A DNA stretch of 64,000 bases from JASEGV01 sp947085285 (GTDB lineage Bacteria > Bacteroidota > Ignavibacteria > UBA10030 > BY39), in NCBI GenBank assembly GCA_947085285.1, contig CAMTVZ010000138.1, positions 1 to 64,000 on the forward strand, written 5' to 3'. The position numbers and the translations under genes are program-made. The notes beneath the pieces were generated by a model. That model saw only the letters and a program-made list of their open reading frames with translations. It was not told the DNA's origin and made no database searches. Positions 52,190-61,152 of this stretch are shown here, piece after piece (position 1 is the first letter of the stretch; each line of letters begins with the position of its first letter).

Positions 52190-54703
52190 TTACTTTTTCT
52201 TTAGTGAAAATTTTAAGGGTTGATCTAAATCTTTTTCAAAATTTATATTCTTTACACCATCAACGAGTGTGTAACCATCCAAGCGAACTTCAATTTTGTG
52301 CAAACCACTCCTCACTTTAATTTGAGCCGGTGTTTGTTTGCCCTCGGATTTATCGTCCACAAATATTTCTGCACGTAGCGGGCTTCCTGCATCATCGAAA
52401 GCAGTAATTGTTAAGGCACACATTTTATCAAAGTCGGCTAATATTTCGAGTGATTCTTCGGCTTTAATATTTATTGATTTTTCCCAAGTTCCGTATTTTG
52501 GGTGGGTAATTTTTATTTTACGTGTTCCGGAAGGAACATCTACATTAACCGGAACATCTGTATCTGATTTTTTTAACTGGTCGTCTACGTAAATCGAACC
52601 GTAAGGTTTGGCACGGAGTTTCAACTTACCTATCATCGGTACTAAATTCTTACTGATAGTATATGTTTGCTTTTGTAATATGTTGAGAGTTGTGTCGAAA
52701 TCCTTAAATCCATCCTTTTGCATTTTAAATCTATGTCTGCCCGATGCAACCTTTTGGTTCATAAGCGGTGTAACACCAATCTCTTTTCCATCCATAATTA
52801 TGGGAACACCCACTGGCTGCGAAGTTATATTAATAAATCCGGCTGGAGATAATTTGACATCGATGGTTACCGGTTTATTGCCGATTATTCGAACAACCTG
52901 TTCGTAATCTTCAAAGTCGGGTCCAGCAATGATTTTAATTTTGTGATAACCAGGCTGAATGAGACTATCTCTGTATGGGGTTTGCCCAATTTCCATTTCA
53001 CCAATAAATACTTTAGCCCCCGGCGGCTCCGAATTGATTATCAATCTTTCAACCATAGCAGCTGCGCCAGTAGGTGCAAGATTATATCGGAGGTTTTTAT
53101 TTTCTCCCTGCTTTAAATCAATCTCTTCTGTTTTTTCTCCATAAATTGGATGGATTACAAGAATGCGATGTTTACCTATTGAACGTTCGATGCTCGCAAG
53201 TTGAAAAGGTGGAATTGTATCTTTATCAATAACCACGATAGCATCTGGAGGCATTACTGAAATAGACAATATCCCTGATGGTATTAAATTAAAATTTAAT
53301 TGATAGTGCTGCCCATTGGTGGTAACGATAGAAGTTTCGGCTGCGAAGAAATCTTTCTTGTGAACTTTTATTAATAATTTACCCACATCAACGGTGAATT
53401 CTTCTAAGGGGGTGTTTTTTCCAGTTGGTGCGTCGTTTACTGTAACTACGGCTCCGGGGGGTTGGGTGAAAATTGAAATTGTAGTTTTATCGGGTGAAAA
53501 AACAAAATACCACAGACCGATTAATAAGGCTGCAATTCCGAATACTGCAACCCTAATAAACTTTTTAGGGCTTGATAAGAGGGATTCGATTTTTTTACCA
53601 AACCAAAAAATAATTGCAGTTGCTAATCCGGTAAGCAACGAACTTGCAACTTTTTCTTTAGTCTGCTTGGACATTTGGATCCCAACTCCTCGTTTAGGGG
53701 CTGACCTTGCAACTGTTTCTTGCCCTGATGCTTTTACTCTTATTGTTGTACGTTTTTTTAGAATTTGTGGAATAACAACATTCCATCGAACATCTTTAAC
53801 ATTCGATTTAAAAGTAAGGATTGAAATAATTGATTTTAAAAAGTTCTCAATTGAAGAGGGACGTTTGTGAGGGTCAGTCATCAGAGCATTTTCGAGGACT
53901 GAGGAAATTCCTGACCACGGCTCGCCTTCGTTGCGGAAGGAGAGGTCGTATCCTTCTAATAATCTGAATGTTAATGCAGCAATCGAGTAAATATCGGATT
54001 GTTCGTTAACCGAATCGCCGCGTTTGTCCTCGGGCGAATAGTAGCCTTGCTTGATTTGTATGGCTTCGTCGGAAGGTAGATTTTTAAACGGCACTCCAAT
54101 GTTGGCAAGAGTAACTAATAAATTTCCCTCATCGTCTAAACTTAGTATGATGTTGCCGGGGGCTAAATCTCTGATCCAAATTCTTTGACTATGAGCGGCT
54201 GAAACTGCCTTTGCAACTTGGTTAATTATTTTGATTGTGTCGTTGGGCGAGAGGCGGTTTTGTTTATCGAGCACTTCGGCTAATGAAACACCTTGTATTA
54301 AATCGGTAACAATATACGGGCGGGGCTCATCGTCAACATATGTGGTACCGAAACGAATATTTTGAAGAAATAGATGTCCGGGAAAACGTTCTGACAGGTA
54401 TTTTAACATTTCAGCTTTAAACTGAAATTGTTGTGAAACGTTCTCGTTGTAAATTAGCTTTTTGTGTAATACACGGATTGCTACTAATTTATTTTTTTCG
54501 GTATCGAATGCCTCGTATGTAGTGTTAAAATCGCCCCTGACGAAAAACGAACGCAATTCGTAATTTCCGAAGTATCGCCGAGTTAAAAGATTGAATTCGT
54601 CGGTAGAAAGTTTAACCGTAACTTTTCGACGTTTATAAAAAATTATTCCTGCCACTAAAACGATTAAAATTCCGAATATTAATATAACTATCCAGATATC
54701 CAA
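52190..54703 (-). CDS. Membrane-anchored pseudokinase with PEGA repeats
   Basis: 837 aa. Helix 1 (about 3-23). A Ser/Thr-kinase-like domain (about 47-290) keeps IRDLAPGNIIL, YYSPED and SDIYSIAALTFRLLEG. The VAIK Lys is Arg (VAIRVL, residue 77), the HRD His is Ile and the DFG Asp is Asn (ANIG, about 201-203); the Gly loop is poor. So it is predicted not to phosphorylate. One or two membrane helices follow (about 350-405), then six PEGA-like repeats in the extracytoplasmic part (for example SEPPGAKVFIGEMEIGQTPY). PEGA domains are common in surface assemblies. Alternative: an unusual but active kinase. Confidence 0.82.
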   Translation of the reverse strand: MDIWIVILIFGILIVLVAGIIFYKRRKVTVKLSTDEFNLLTRRYFGNYELRSFFVRGDFNTTYEAFDTEKNKLVAIRVLHKKLIYNENVSQQFQFKAEMLKYLSERFPGHLFLQNIRFGTTYVDDEPRPYIVTDLIQGVSLAEVLDKQNRLSPNDTIKIINQVAKAVSAAHSQRIWIRDLAPGNIILSLDDEGNLLVTLANIGVPFKNLPSDEAIQIKQGYYSPEDKRGDSVNEQSDIYSIAALTFRLLEGYDLSFRNEGEPWSGISSVLENALMTDPHKRPSSIENFLKSIISILTFKSNVKDVRWNVVIPQILKKRTTIRVKASGQETVARSAPKRGVGIQMSKQTKEKVASSLLTGLATAIIFWFGKKIESLLSSPKKFIRVAVFGIAALLIGLWYFVFSPDKTTISIFTQPPGAVVTVNDAPTGKNTPLEEFTVDVGKLLIKVHKKDFFAAETSIVTTNGQHYQLNFNLIPSGILSISVMPPDAIVVIDKDTIPPFQLASIERSIGKHRILVIHPIYGEKTEEIDLKQGENKNLRYNLAPTGAAAMVERLIINSEPPGAKVFIGEMEIGQTPYRDSLIQPGYHKIKIIAGPDFEDYEQVVRIIGNKPVTIDVKLSPAGFINITSQPVGVPIIMDGKEIGVTPLMNQKVASGRHRFKMQKDGFKDFDTTLNILQKQTYTISKNLVPMIGKLKLRAKPYGSIYVDDQLKKSDTDVPVNVDVPSGTRKIKITHPKYGTWEKSINIKAEESLEILADFDKMCALTITAFDDAGSPLRAEIFVDDKSEGKQTPAQIKVRSGLHKIEVRLDGYTLVDGVKNINFEKDLDQPLKFSLKKK

Positions 54704-54778
54704 GATTTAAATTCTTTCTAATATTTTTTGAAAAGTTACATTGTAATTTAACATTTTTTAAGGTATTGTCAAATAAAA

Positions 54779-55213
54779 TTAGTACGACTTAGGACTCGAT
54801 GATAAAGGTTCGATACAGGGTAAATTATCAACGATCCCCTCGAGGCTATGACTTTGCTGTCTTGCAACACAGTTATCGTAGTCGAACCATTCTAACCGAG
54901 AGCGGATTTCAGGATCTTTACCAGCTTCAATCGCTTCTTCTATATCTTCCTTCAATTCTCTTACAAGGCGGCGGAAGTCTTCAAAATGCCGTCTTTCGTG
55001 GGCTACCACTTCTGCGGCTTCAGTATTGTTAAGCTCCTCACTGATTAAAATTCGTGTCAAAAATGAAACTGTCAGGATCTCATCCTGCAAACTAGCTTCC
55101 CACGTATAATCGAAACAACCTCTATCTTCATCAGGCATTATGCTTTGAATCTCGCTTATGCTCACCTTTTCGGGTGAGGGGGCTGTTGTGTGTCCGCTAA
55201 AATGTACTTGCAT
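54779..55213 (-). CDS. Small HExxH-containing protein of the injection locus
   Basis: 144 aa. The motif AAEVVAHERRHFEDFRRLV holds HERRH (residues 72-76), which fits the HExxH zinc-peptidase pattern, with Glu/Asp residues downstream that could give a third ligand. Similar short HExxH domains occur in DUF922-like and other contractile-injection-associated metallopeptidases. No signal peptide. It is the last gene of the run that begins with vgrG, 198 bp after the 532-aa gene. It could be an effector, a processing protease or an inactive relic. The call is low to moderate in certainty. Confidence 0.55.
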   Translation of the reverse strand: MQVHFSGHTTAPSPEKVSISEIQSIMPDEDRGCFDYTWEASLQDEILTVSFLTRILISEELNNTEAAEVVAHERRHFEDFRRLVRELKEDIEEAIEAGKDPEIRSRLEWFDYDNCVARQQSHSLEGIVDNLPCIEPLSSSPKSY

Positions 55214-55230
55214 GAATATAAGTTCTCAAT

Positions 55231-55335
55231 TTATTTTATAACAGGTCGACTTTCTTTTAGCGTATGTAGAATCGGCTGCGGTGTAAGCCATTCTTTAACT
55301 GGGAATTCTCCTTTGTCCTCGATGTTGAATAACAT
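55231..55335 (-). CDS. Possible 34-codon gene or gene remnant
   Basis: Within the 198-bp gap between the 532-aa and HExxH genes a short frame starts MLFNIEDKGEFPVKEWLTPQ and ends SRPVIK. Its amino-acid make-up looks coding, but no ribosome site is visible and it matches nothing I know. It may be the relic of a cargo gene. Confidence 0.25.
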   Translation of the reverse strand: MLFNIEDKGEFPVKEWLTPQPILHTLKESRPVIK

Positions 55336-55411
55336 TGATTATTGATGAGAATAGAACTGCACAAAATTTGCAAAAAGAAAATCGAGAATTTAAAAATATT
55401 TATTTTATGTT

Positions 55412-57010
55412 TTAACATGCCGGTGAGCGACCATAGTGATCAGGATTGGTTATATTTGGAACAACTAAATTACCATTAGCATCCCGCAACTCCCGGCGTA
55501 CTTCAATTCTCTTTCTTCGTCCTGTAAAAAGTTTTCTGTATCTTCGACCAGTGAAACTTTGGCGATAAATTACACTCCCATCACGCTGTCGCATCCGTTG
55601 TATTTCTCCAGCAGACCATGACCAATTATCAAAATCAGTTCCACTAGCGTCTTCTTCATTTCCCCAACCTTCTCTATTCCAAGCCTCTTCAAGCTCTGGG
55701 AAAATGTTTCCGTCTTCATCAGGTCTTTCTTCATAATCAATATACCTATGTATAGAAAAGGTTTGTAAATTGCCGAGGGACCAATTCCATTCATCATAAC
55801 GAGTTCGAAAAGTGTCATCAGAGTTTTCCCATCCTTCATCGTCCCAAGCATTCTGCAAATCTTGTAGAAAATTATGATTACGCTCTGGTCTATCGGCGTA
55901 TCCTATATACATAGGAAGTGATTCAGTGTCATAACGCTTGCGATATTTTCTATCCCTTAACATTGTTCGCCATTGTTCATCTGTGGCAATATCTGGATAT
56001 TTTTCTTGGAAACGTGCAATACAAGTTGCTTCATTCGGTTCAATTGTGCCGGGGACGTAGAAATAAAAGAATTCTATAAAATACTCTTGAGCAGTTACGT
56101 TCCCATTCCTACTCTCATATGAATACCATTGAATATATTTAGGTGCATAAATAGTAGAACGACCCCCAAAAAGATTTCTTATTTCATCGAGTAATTCTTG
56201 GCTATTGCCGAGAGAGCATCCACGAATGACTATAGTAGATTCATTATCGAGTTGTGTATCATCTGGTGCTACTAACCTTTCATCCTCAGCATTATCTCTA
56301 AGCATTTGAGGAGTTACATGGCGTGTTCTGGAATCTGCACGGAAGAGCTTAATTAACCACTCTGATTCATTACCATGACTTACAATATTCACTTGTCCCC
56401 ATGTGCCGTATCCTAAACGAGCTGATTCAGTGTGAAGATATGTAAATATCTCTTCGACGCTTGAACGAGCAAATACCCCATCAGCGTTTATCCTCCAGTA
56501 ATGGGAGGCGGCAGTAAAATAACCGCGACTTCCGGTAATAAACGAAATAATGGGTCTATCTTGAACAAAATTACGCACAAAAGCGAGTGTCGCAGTACGA
56601 AAGCTTTTTCGACGCCCATCAATGCGTCCGTTTACTTCAAGTTGTATCTCAAAGATTCCCTGCTCTCGCTCATTACGAGCACCTGGAATTGGGAGTTCAT
56701 AGACTGTATCTTCTGGTTCACCATCAATATGTATACGTAATATTGGTGCACCTTCTGCGGCTCTTGCGCGACGTGAAATAGCACCAGTAAATTGCCCATC
56801 AACAATTTGACCTGTGAATTCTACAATAAAATCATCGCTACCTCCACCAGATTCGGTTACAGCTTCACTCCCTCTTCCCCAACGATCAACTTCTTTAAGA
56901 GTCAAAACAACATCACTTGCACTATCAGGTGAATCGAAAATAATTGAAAGAGTTTCCGATAAATTGTTGAGAACCCCGGGATAAAGTATAGCGTGAAATT
57001 CACTCATCAC
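55412..57010 (-). CDS. Putative injection-system effector with His/Cys (clan CD-like) dyad
   Basis: 532 aa, no signal peptide. The N-terminal 140 residues are beta-rich. The centre (about 150-320) has VNIVSHGNESEW (His212) and, about 50 residues on, STIVIRGCSLGNSQELLDEI (Cys265). Each follows a hydrophobic strand, as in caspase/gingipain/CHAT-type (clan CD) peptidases and DUF4347-like domains. The C-terminal part has two copies of a 34-residue repeat (about 385-418 and 440-473; AWDDEGWENSDD / AWNREGWGNEED then WSLGNLQ / WSAGEIQ) and a duplicated FTGRR. The gene overlaps the 150-aa gene by 11 bp. The family is not recognised and protease function is inferred. Confidence 0.6.
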   Translation of the reverse strand: MMSEFHAILYPGVLNNLSETLSIIFDSPDSASDVVLTLKEVDRWGRGSEAVTESGGGSDDFIVEFTGQIVDGQFTGAISRRARAAEGAPILRIHIDGEPEDTVYELPIPGARNEREQGIFEIQLEVNGRIDGRRKSFRTATLAFVRNFVQDRPIISFITGSRGYFTAASHYWRINADGVFARSSVEEIFTYLHTESARLGYGTWGQVNIVSHGNESEWLIKLFRADSRTRHVTPQMLRDNAEDERLVAPDDTQLDNESTIVIRGCSLGNSQELLDEIRNLFGGRSTIYAPKYIQWYSYESRNGNVTAQEYFIEFFYFYVPGTIEPNEATCIARFQEKYPDIATDEQWRTMLRDRKYRKRYDTESLPMYIGYADRPERNHNFLQDLQNAWDDEGWENSDDTFRTRYDEWNWSLGNLQTFSIHRYIDYEERPDEDGNIFPELEEAWNREGWGNEEDASGTDFDNWSWSAGEIQRMRQRDGSVIYRQSFTGRRYRKLFTGRRKRIEVRRELRDANGNLVVPNITNPDHYGRSPAC

Positions 57011-57452
57011 TTACATTCTCCCATCCTTTCTGATCAATGTCTCGAATCACTATTTCTTTGCCGCTTTCTTCATCGGTGCTAAGCTGGGTTACGTCTTCAT
57101 AAGATTCTTCTTGAAATAGCAAATAGTCAGGTATTCTTATAAGACAACGTATAATATGGGTAGGCGTTGATGGGATAACAGTTGAAAAGCTTCCCTCAAT
57201 ATCAAGTCGATAGTCTCCTGGGGGAACATTCTGACACTCGATTAAACCATCTCCATCAGTTCTTCCCTCCACAACACAATTGTTAGGGAGATGAATGCGA
57301 TAAGATTTATTTGCAATGGGAACAGCCCCCGAATTACTCTTCAATAAAAGCGAAATATGACTTAACTTTGTCCTTAATATCAATGTATTATATGCATCGA
57401 TATCATTAGTGCTGAGAGAAATATTTACTTCTGTATTCATACTAATACACAT
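57000..57452 (-). CDS. Small Ig-like protein with the module shared by spike-associated proteins
   Basis: 150 aa (146 if the Met at 57440 is used; neither start has a strong ribosome site). Residues about 35-85 carry the module seen in the two upstream genes: GAVPIANKSYRIHLPNNCVV then EGRTDGDGLIECQNVPPGDY RL. The C-terminus (QKGWENVSDE) ends with the same GWxN motif as the repeats of the overlapping 532-aa protein. It may link that protein to the spike (inference). Confidence 0.6.
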   Translation of the reverse strand: MCISMNTEVNISLSTNDIDAYNTLILRTKLSHISLLLKSNSGAVPIANKSYRIHLPNNCVVEGRTDGDGLIECQNVPPGDYRLDIEGSFSTVIPSTPTHIIRCLIRIPDYLLFQEESYEDVTQLSTDEESGKEIVIRDIDQKGWENVSDE

Positions 57453-57461
57453 TTAAAATAA

Positions 57462-58112
57462 CTAACATCCATAAACTTCTTTTAATTTTGAACATGTTTT
57501 TTCATCCAATTGACCATTCGGCGTTAATCCGTTTTTTCTCTGAAATATCTTTATTGCTGCCTCTGTACGTGGACCTTTGATACCATCAATTGAACCACAG
57601 CGATATCCTAAATTTGTGAGTCTCGCTTGCACTCCTGTAATTTCTTCAATTGGATCAAGAGAGCTTATTTTTAATATCCATGTGTAATTATCACCTAACA
57701 CATTTTGTTTATTCACGGTTAATTTACCTTCGGTGATATTCGAAGGAGCTTCGTTTTCAAGTAAGCCTTTATCATTTGTCGTACCATCGAAAGTTTCACT
57801 GCCTAACTGTAATTTGTACGACACATTTGCAAGTGGATTCCCATCTTCATCTTTAAGAATTATTCTCAAATATGTGTGTTGATTTTTAAATTTAATTTTT
57901 ACTTTCTTCCCTGTATCGATGTTTTCGACTTTTGATTTTTTATCTGGAATAACTACTTTGTCACCTGGGAAAATTATATTTGGATTTGGCCTCTTATTTT
58001 TTAAATCTTTATTATCTGGATGCTCATAAATAGTTTTCCAATTTTTAAACTCATATTTTTTTGCAATACTCGCTAAACACTCCCCTTGTTTTACTATGTG
58101 TACTTTGCTCAT
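57462..58112 (-). CDS. LysM and peptidoglycan-binding-domain protein of the injection locus
   Basis: 216 aa from the Met with a GGAG site 7 nt upstream; the frame runs 12 nt further to a TTG. A LysM domain (about 2-58; KVHIVKQGECLASIAKKYEF, FPGDKVVIPD) is followed by the shared Ig-like module (about 80-130; LKDEDGNPLANVSYKLQLGS) and a C-terminal PG_binding_1 domain (about 160-215; GVQARLTNLGYRCGSIDGIK, IKIFQRKNGL). LysM proteins are core parts of eCIS and phage tails (Afp7/gp53-like). Here the extra peptidoglycan-binding domain suggests a cargo or cell-wall contact. Confidence 0.85.
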   Translation of the reverse strand: MSKVHIVKQGECLASIAKKYEFKNWKTIYEHPDNKDLKNKRPNPNIIFPGDKVVIPDKKSKVENIDTGKKVKIKFKNQHTYLRIILKDEDGNPLANVSYKLQLGSETFDGTTNDKGLLENEAPSNITEGKLTVNKQNVLGDNYTWILKISSLDPIEEITGVQARLTNLGYRCGSIDGIKGPRTEAAIKIFQRKNGLTPNGQLDEKTCSKLKEVYGC

Positions 58113-58124
58113 GTATAGCTCCAA

Positions 58125-58769
58125 TTATTTTATTTCCCATTCTCCGGAATCAATTTCCGGAAAAGTAATTTTACAAGTTCCAGGCTCAACACCTTCGAGT
58201 TTTATTTTACCTTTTGCATCAACAACACCTCTTTTTATAGACCCATCGGGCAATTCAATCTCGTACTTTTCACCTATCATCGGTTTTCCATCTTCATCTG
58301 TTACATCAACTTCAATCCAATCAGTTTTCTTTTTTTCTTCTTTCTTAGAAGATTTCTGTTCAGATTTTTTAGGAGGTGGAGATGAGGTTTTTTTCTCGCT
58401 TGATTTTATTTCCGGTTGAGGGGGAACAGCAAACGGCGGCATAATAACAGGTGGTGCACCCGGCATCACTTCACCTATCAAAACAGTTGGACATCCCACT
58501 ACAATCGTCCCACCGTGTGCACAACTATCGCCCATTCGCGCAGCAGGTTTTCCACCAATCATCACACCAGTCGAACCTTTTACAATTACATCTGGCGGAC
58601 CAACACACGTTGCCATATCGCCCATAACAGCGGCAGGCAAACCACCGATGAGTACATTAGGAACCCCAGGTCCAGTTATAGGACCACCAACATGTGGAAT
58701 TGGTGGAACGCCCGGTGTTACCATCGGGCATACGTGCATATCACTTATACGTGCGGCTGGTTGTCCCAT
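58125..58769 (-). CDS. PAAR-repeat spike tip protein with C-terminal extension
   Basis: 214 aa. N-terminal PAAR domain (about 1-105) with GQPAARISDMHVCP, GLPAAVMGDMATCVGP and GKPAARMGDSCAHGG, with His/Cys suited to bind the tip metal. A Lys/Ser/Pro linker (about 130-150) leads to an Ig-like C-terminal module (EVDVTDEDGKPMIGEKYEI, LPDGSIKRGVVDAKGKIKLE, VEPGTCKITFPEID) that recurs in the next two proteins. Sharpens the VgrG spike and may carry cargo. Lies 14 bp after tssG-like. Confidence 0.93.
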   Translation of the reverse strand: MGQPAARISDMHVCPMVTPGVPPIPHVGGPITGPGVPNVLIGGLPAAVMGDMATCVGPPDVIVKGSTGVMIGGKPAARMGDSCAHGGTIVVGCPTVLIGEVMPGAPPVIMPPFAVPPQPEIKSSEKKTSSPPPKKSEQKSSKKEEKKKTDWIEVDVTDEDGKPMIGEKYEIELPDGSIKRGVVDAKGKIKLEGVEPGTCKITFPEIDSGEWEIK

Positions 58770-58783
58770 ATTTAGATTTTAGA

Positions 58784-59644
58784 TTAATTTTTTTCACCAA
58801 AAAGTGTATCAACATATTCATCATATTCACTCTCAACAATACCCAATCGGTCTTTACCTAAAGAAGCGCGTCCCAAAACAAACCCACTGGTTTCTAATAA
58901 AATTTGAATTCGTGCGTGAAAATAAAACGGCTCGGCAAATTCTACAAGCCGGTACAATTTTTTACTTACACCTGCTTCTTCAGCCCAACCTGCTTCTTGA
59001 AGTTTTTCGAGTGTTCTTACATTTATCGGTCCGATTGTGATGTTGTAAAACTTCGGACGCGACTTGAATTTTTTTCCAAGTACAAAATCTTTCCCGATTG
59101 TTGAATGATTATCCTTCTTACCTAATTTAGATTGAAGTTCGTCCGGGATTGGTCGCTCCTGATATTCTAAATCCTTAACAACGACGGGGACAGGAAGCTG
59201 AGTTGAACACTCTAACATCGTGCGAACAAGTGTAGCAATTCCATCGGTATGTCCCCAGGTTTCGTGTGCATGAACATAATTTTTTAAAAATACTTCAGCT
59301 TGATCGTCAGTGAGAGATGAGATGAAATCTATGTACCATTCGGGACATAACGCTGAGGTATATTGGCGAAGATAATCGGGAATATTTTCGTGCAACGTCT
59401 CGAAAGTCTGCGATTGCTCGTCTCTATCAGCAAACAGACGAGGAAAAGATTGCAAAAGCGCATAACGTGAATGCTCCATGCTGTTCAAGCCCGCATCTTG
59501 TATGAGCCGTTCAATTATACGCAAAGCCTTTACGGCATTTGAAGTTCCGACGGATTCATCCTTATCGAGTAGTCCGATTGGCAGAAGGTCTTCAAGCGAA
59601 GCAATCTGAAGTGGAATTTCTATTTTTTCTATCTCATCCATCAT
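58784..59644 (-). CDS. tssG: TssG-like baseplate protein
   Basis: 286 aa, somewhat short for TssG (about 330). The signature TIGKDFVLGKKFKSRPKFYN followed by ITIGPI corresponds to the LG..vw.r...f.i.lGPl region of TssG/VasB. C-terminus less conserved. It would form the baseplate wedge with TssF and TssE. Overlaps the tssF-like stop by 4 bp. Confidence 0.72.
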   Translation of the reverse strand: MMDEIEKIEIPLQIASLEDLLPIGLLDKDESVGTSNAVKALRIIERLIQDAGLNSMEHSRYALLQSFPRLFADRDEQSQTFETLHENIPDYLRQYTSALCPEWYIDFISSLTDDQAEVFLKNYVHAHETWGHTDGIATLVRTMLECSTQLPVPVVVKDLEYQERPIPDELQSKLGKKDNHSTIGKDFVLGKKFKSRPKFYNITIGPINVRTLEKLQEAGWAEEAGVSKKLYRLVEFAEPFYFHARIQILLETSGFVLGRASLGKDRLGIVESEYDEYVDTLFGEKN

Positions 59645-61152
59645 TCTTCCGCAGAAACAAGTTTTATTCTAATAAAATTACCATTAACTGTTCTGCTCTT
59701 TAAATATAACCCAAGCAGTCTTTCAAAGTAGCTTTTATCGGGTTCAGATAAGAGTGCACCGTCGTTAACTGGGACTGAAATTTCGGTGAACGGAGTTAAA
59801 AATCCTTTAACACGCCCGACTTTTTCTTCGAATGCAATATTGTTTGATTTAACTAAATCGTTTCGATGGCTAAATGGAGGATAACCAACGATAGCAGCGC
59901 GTAAATCATCTTTAGTTAGCCAGCGATGGCGGCTTGCAAGAAGCGACCGGAAATAATTCCAGATGTGTTCTTTATTATTCAGTGCCTCAATCCGATGGGT
60001 TGGAGTTAATGACTGTGCACTTTTTACTCTTTCATCTATTCCTTGATACAGTCCGAAGCTTCTTCCCGATGCAATGTTGATACAATCATCTCCTATATCG
60101 TACTGGCAATAGTGTACTTTCACTGTGCCCGAAGGCGGTGGCGAAAAAGCAAAAACAACTTCGTCCTTATGAATATCGACTGATGTAGTATATTGAAACG
60201 GATAACCCGGATCCAGAACTGTAGCAGCATTCAAATATTCAATCGGCGGGTCTGAACCGAGGTCTGTAACTGAAGTAATAATTGTTTCCTTTGACTTATG
60301 GGCAGTAATCGGAATGTTATACCGAAATTGATCAACGGGCAGGGCAAGTGCTTCCATCTCTACCATATTCCAGGCTAGGAATGAATTGAGGACAAGCTTC
60401 TTTTCCAAATCTTGTGCGAACTCACCGAGTCCCGGAAAAGGAATCCATATCAAATCATCTTTTGATTTGCTTGATGAAGCCGCGATGAAGATATCGAAAG
60501 GAATTTTTATGAAGCGGGAATCATAAGGAGTAAGAAAGAAATCATCGACGATGTTGTAGTTGCCCGGATATTTAGTTCTAATAACTGACTTTTTATTATT
60601 CTCGAGAACTTTAAAACCTGCAGCTTGCGTAATGCGACAGCGAAGTCGTTCCACTAACAACGGATCAACATCGCCTGTGAATATACTTATTTCACCGTTT
60701 TCTATCTCTTGAAGATTAGAAGTGAAAATGTTAAAGCCAAGCATCAAGTCGTCGCCATAGCTGTCAACCCGAACATCGTTCGTATTGGCAGGAACAATCC
60801 AGGTCGGATACTGAGGAGCGAATAAAACTTTTGTTCCTTCTTTATCTTGAACATTAAAATAATGAGGTTGCTCCAACCACACAGGCTGTGCGGTTTTAAC
60901 TTCACGTAAAGTAGATTGCAGAACAACATAAGCCGGACCCGGAAACATCTGTCCAAACAAATGACGGCGAAGCACTTCAAACAATCCGTCGGAAACCTGA
61001 TCGCTACGCTGTGCATAGGTTGATAAAAGGAGTTGATCCTGTACTTCCCCCTGATACGCTTCAAGAGTTTGTAAGATTGTAGTGAGTATAGGATCTTTTA
61101 TATCGCCTTTATACTGACTAATAAAACGAGATTTAAAATCAGTAAACGTCAT
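59641..61152 (-). CDS. tssF: TssF-like baseplate protein
   Basis: 503 aa, shorter than typical TssF (about 600). N-terminal helices DPILTTILQTLEAYQGEVQD, then VSDGLFEVLRRHLFGQMFPG PAYVVLQSTL mirror the TssF start. The C-terminus (VKGFLTPFTEISVPVNDGAL, ERLLGLYLKSRTVNGNFIRI) resembles the TssF end. Overlaps tssE-like by 14 bp and tssG-like by 4 bp. An Afp11/gp6-type eCIS baseplate protein is the alternative. Confidence 0.7.
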   Translation of the reverse strand: MTFTDFKSRFISQYKGDIKDPILTTILQTLEAYQGEVQDQLLLSTYAQRSDQVSDGLFEVLRRHLFGQMFPGPAYVVLQSTLREVKTAQPVWLEQPHYFNVQDKEGTKVLFAPQYPTWIVPANTNDVRVDSYGDDLMLGFNIFTSNLQEIENGEISIFTGDVDPLLVERLRCRITQAAGFKVLENNKKSVIRTKYPGNYNIVDDFFLTPYDSRFIKIPFDIFIAASSSKSKDDLIWIPFPGLGEFAQDLEKKLVLNSFLAWNMVEMEALALPVDQFRYNIPITAHKSKETIITSVTDLGSDPPIEYLNAATVLDPGYPFQYTTSVDIHKDEVVFAFSPPPSGTVKVHYCQYDIGDDCINIASGRSFGLYQGIDERVKSAQSLTPTHRIEALNNKEHIWNYFRSLLASRHRWLTKDDLRAAIVGYPPFSHRNDLVKSNNIAFEEKVGRVKGFLTPFTEISVPVNDGALLSEPDKSYFERLLGLYLKSRTVNGNFIRIKLVSAEE

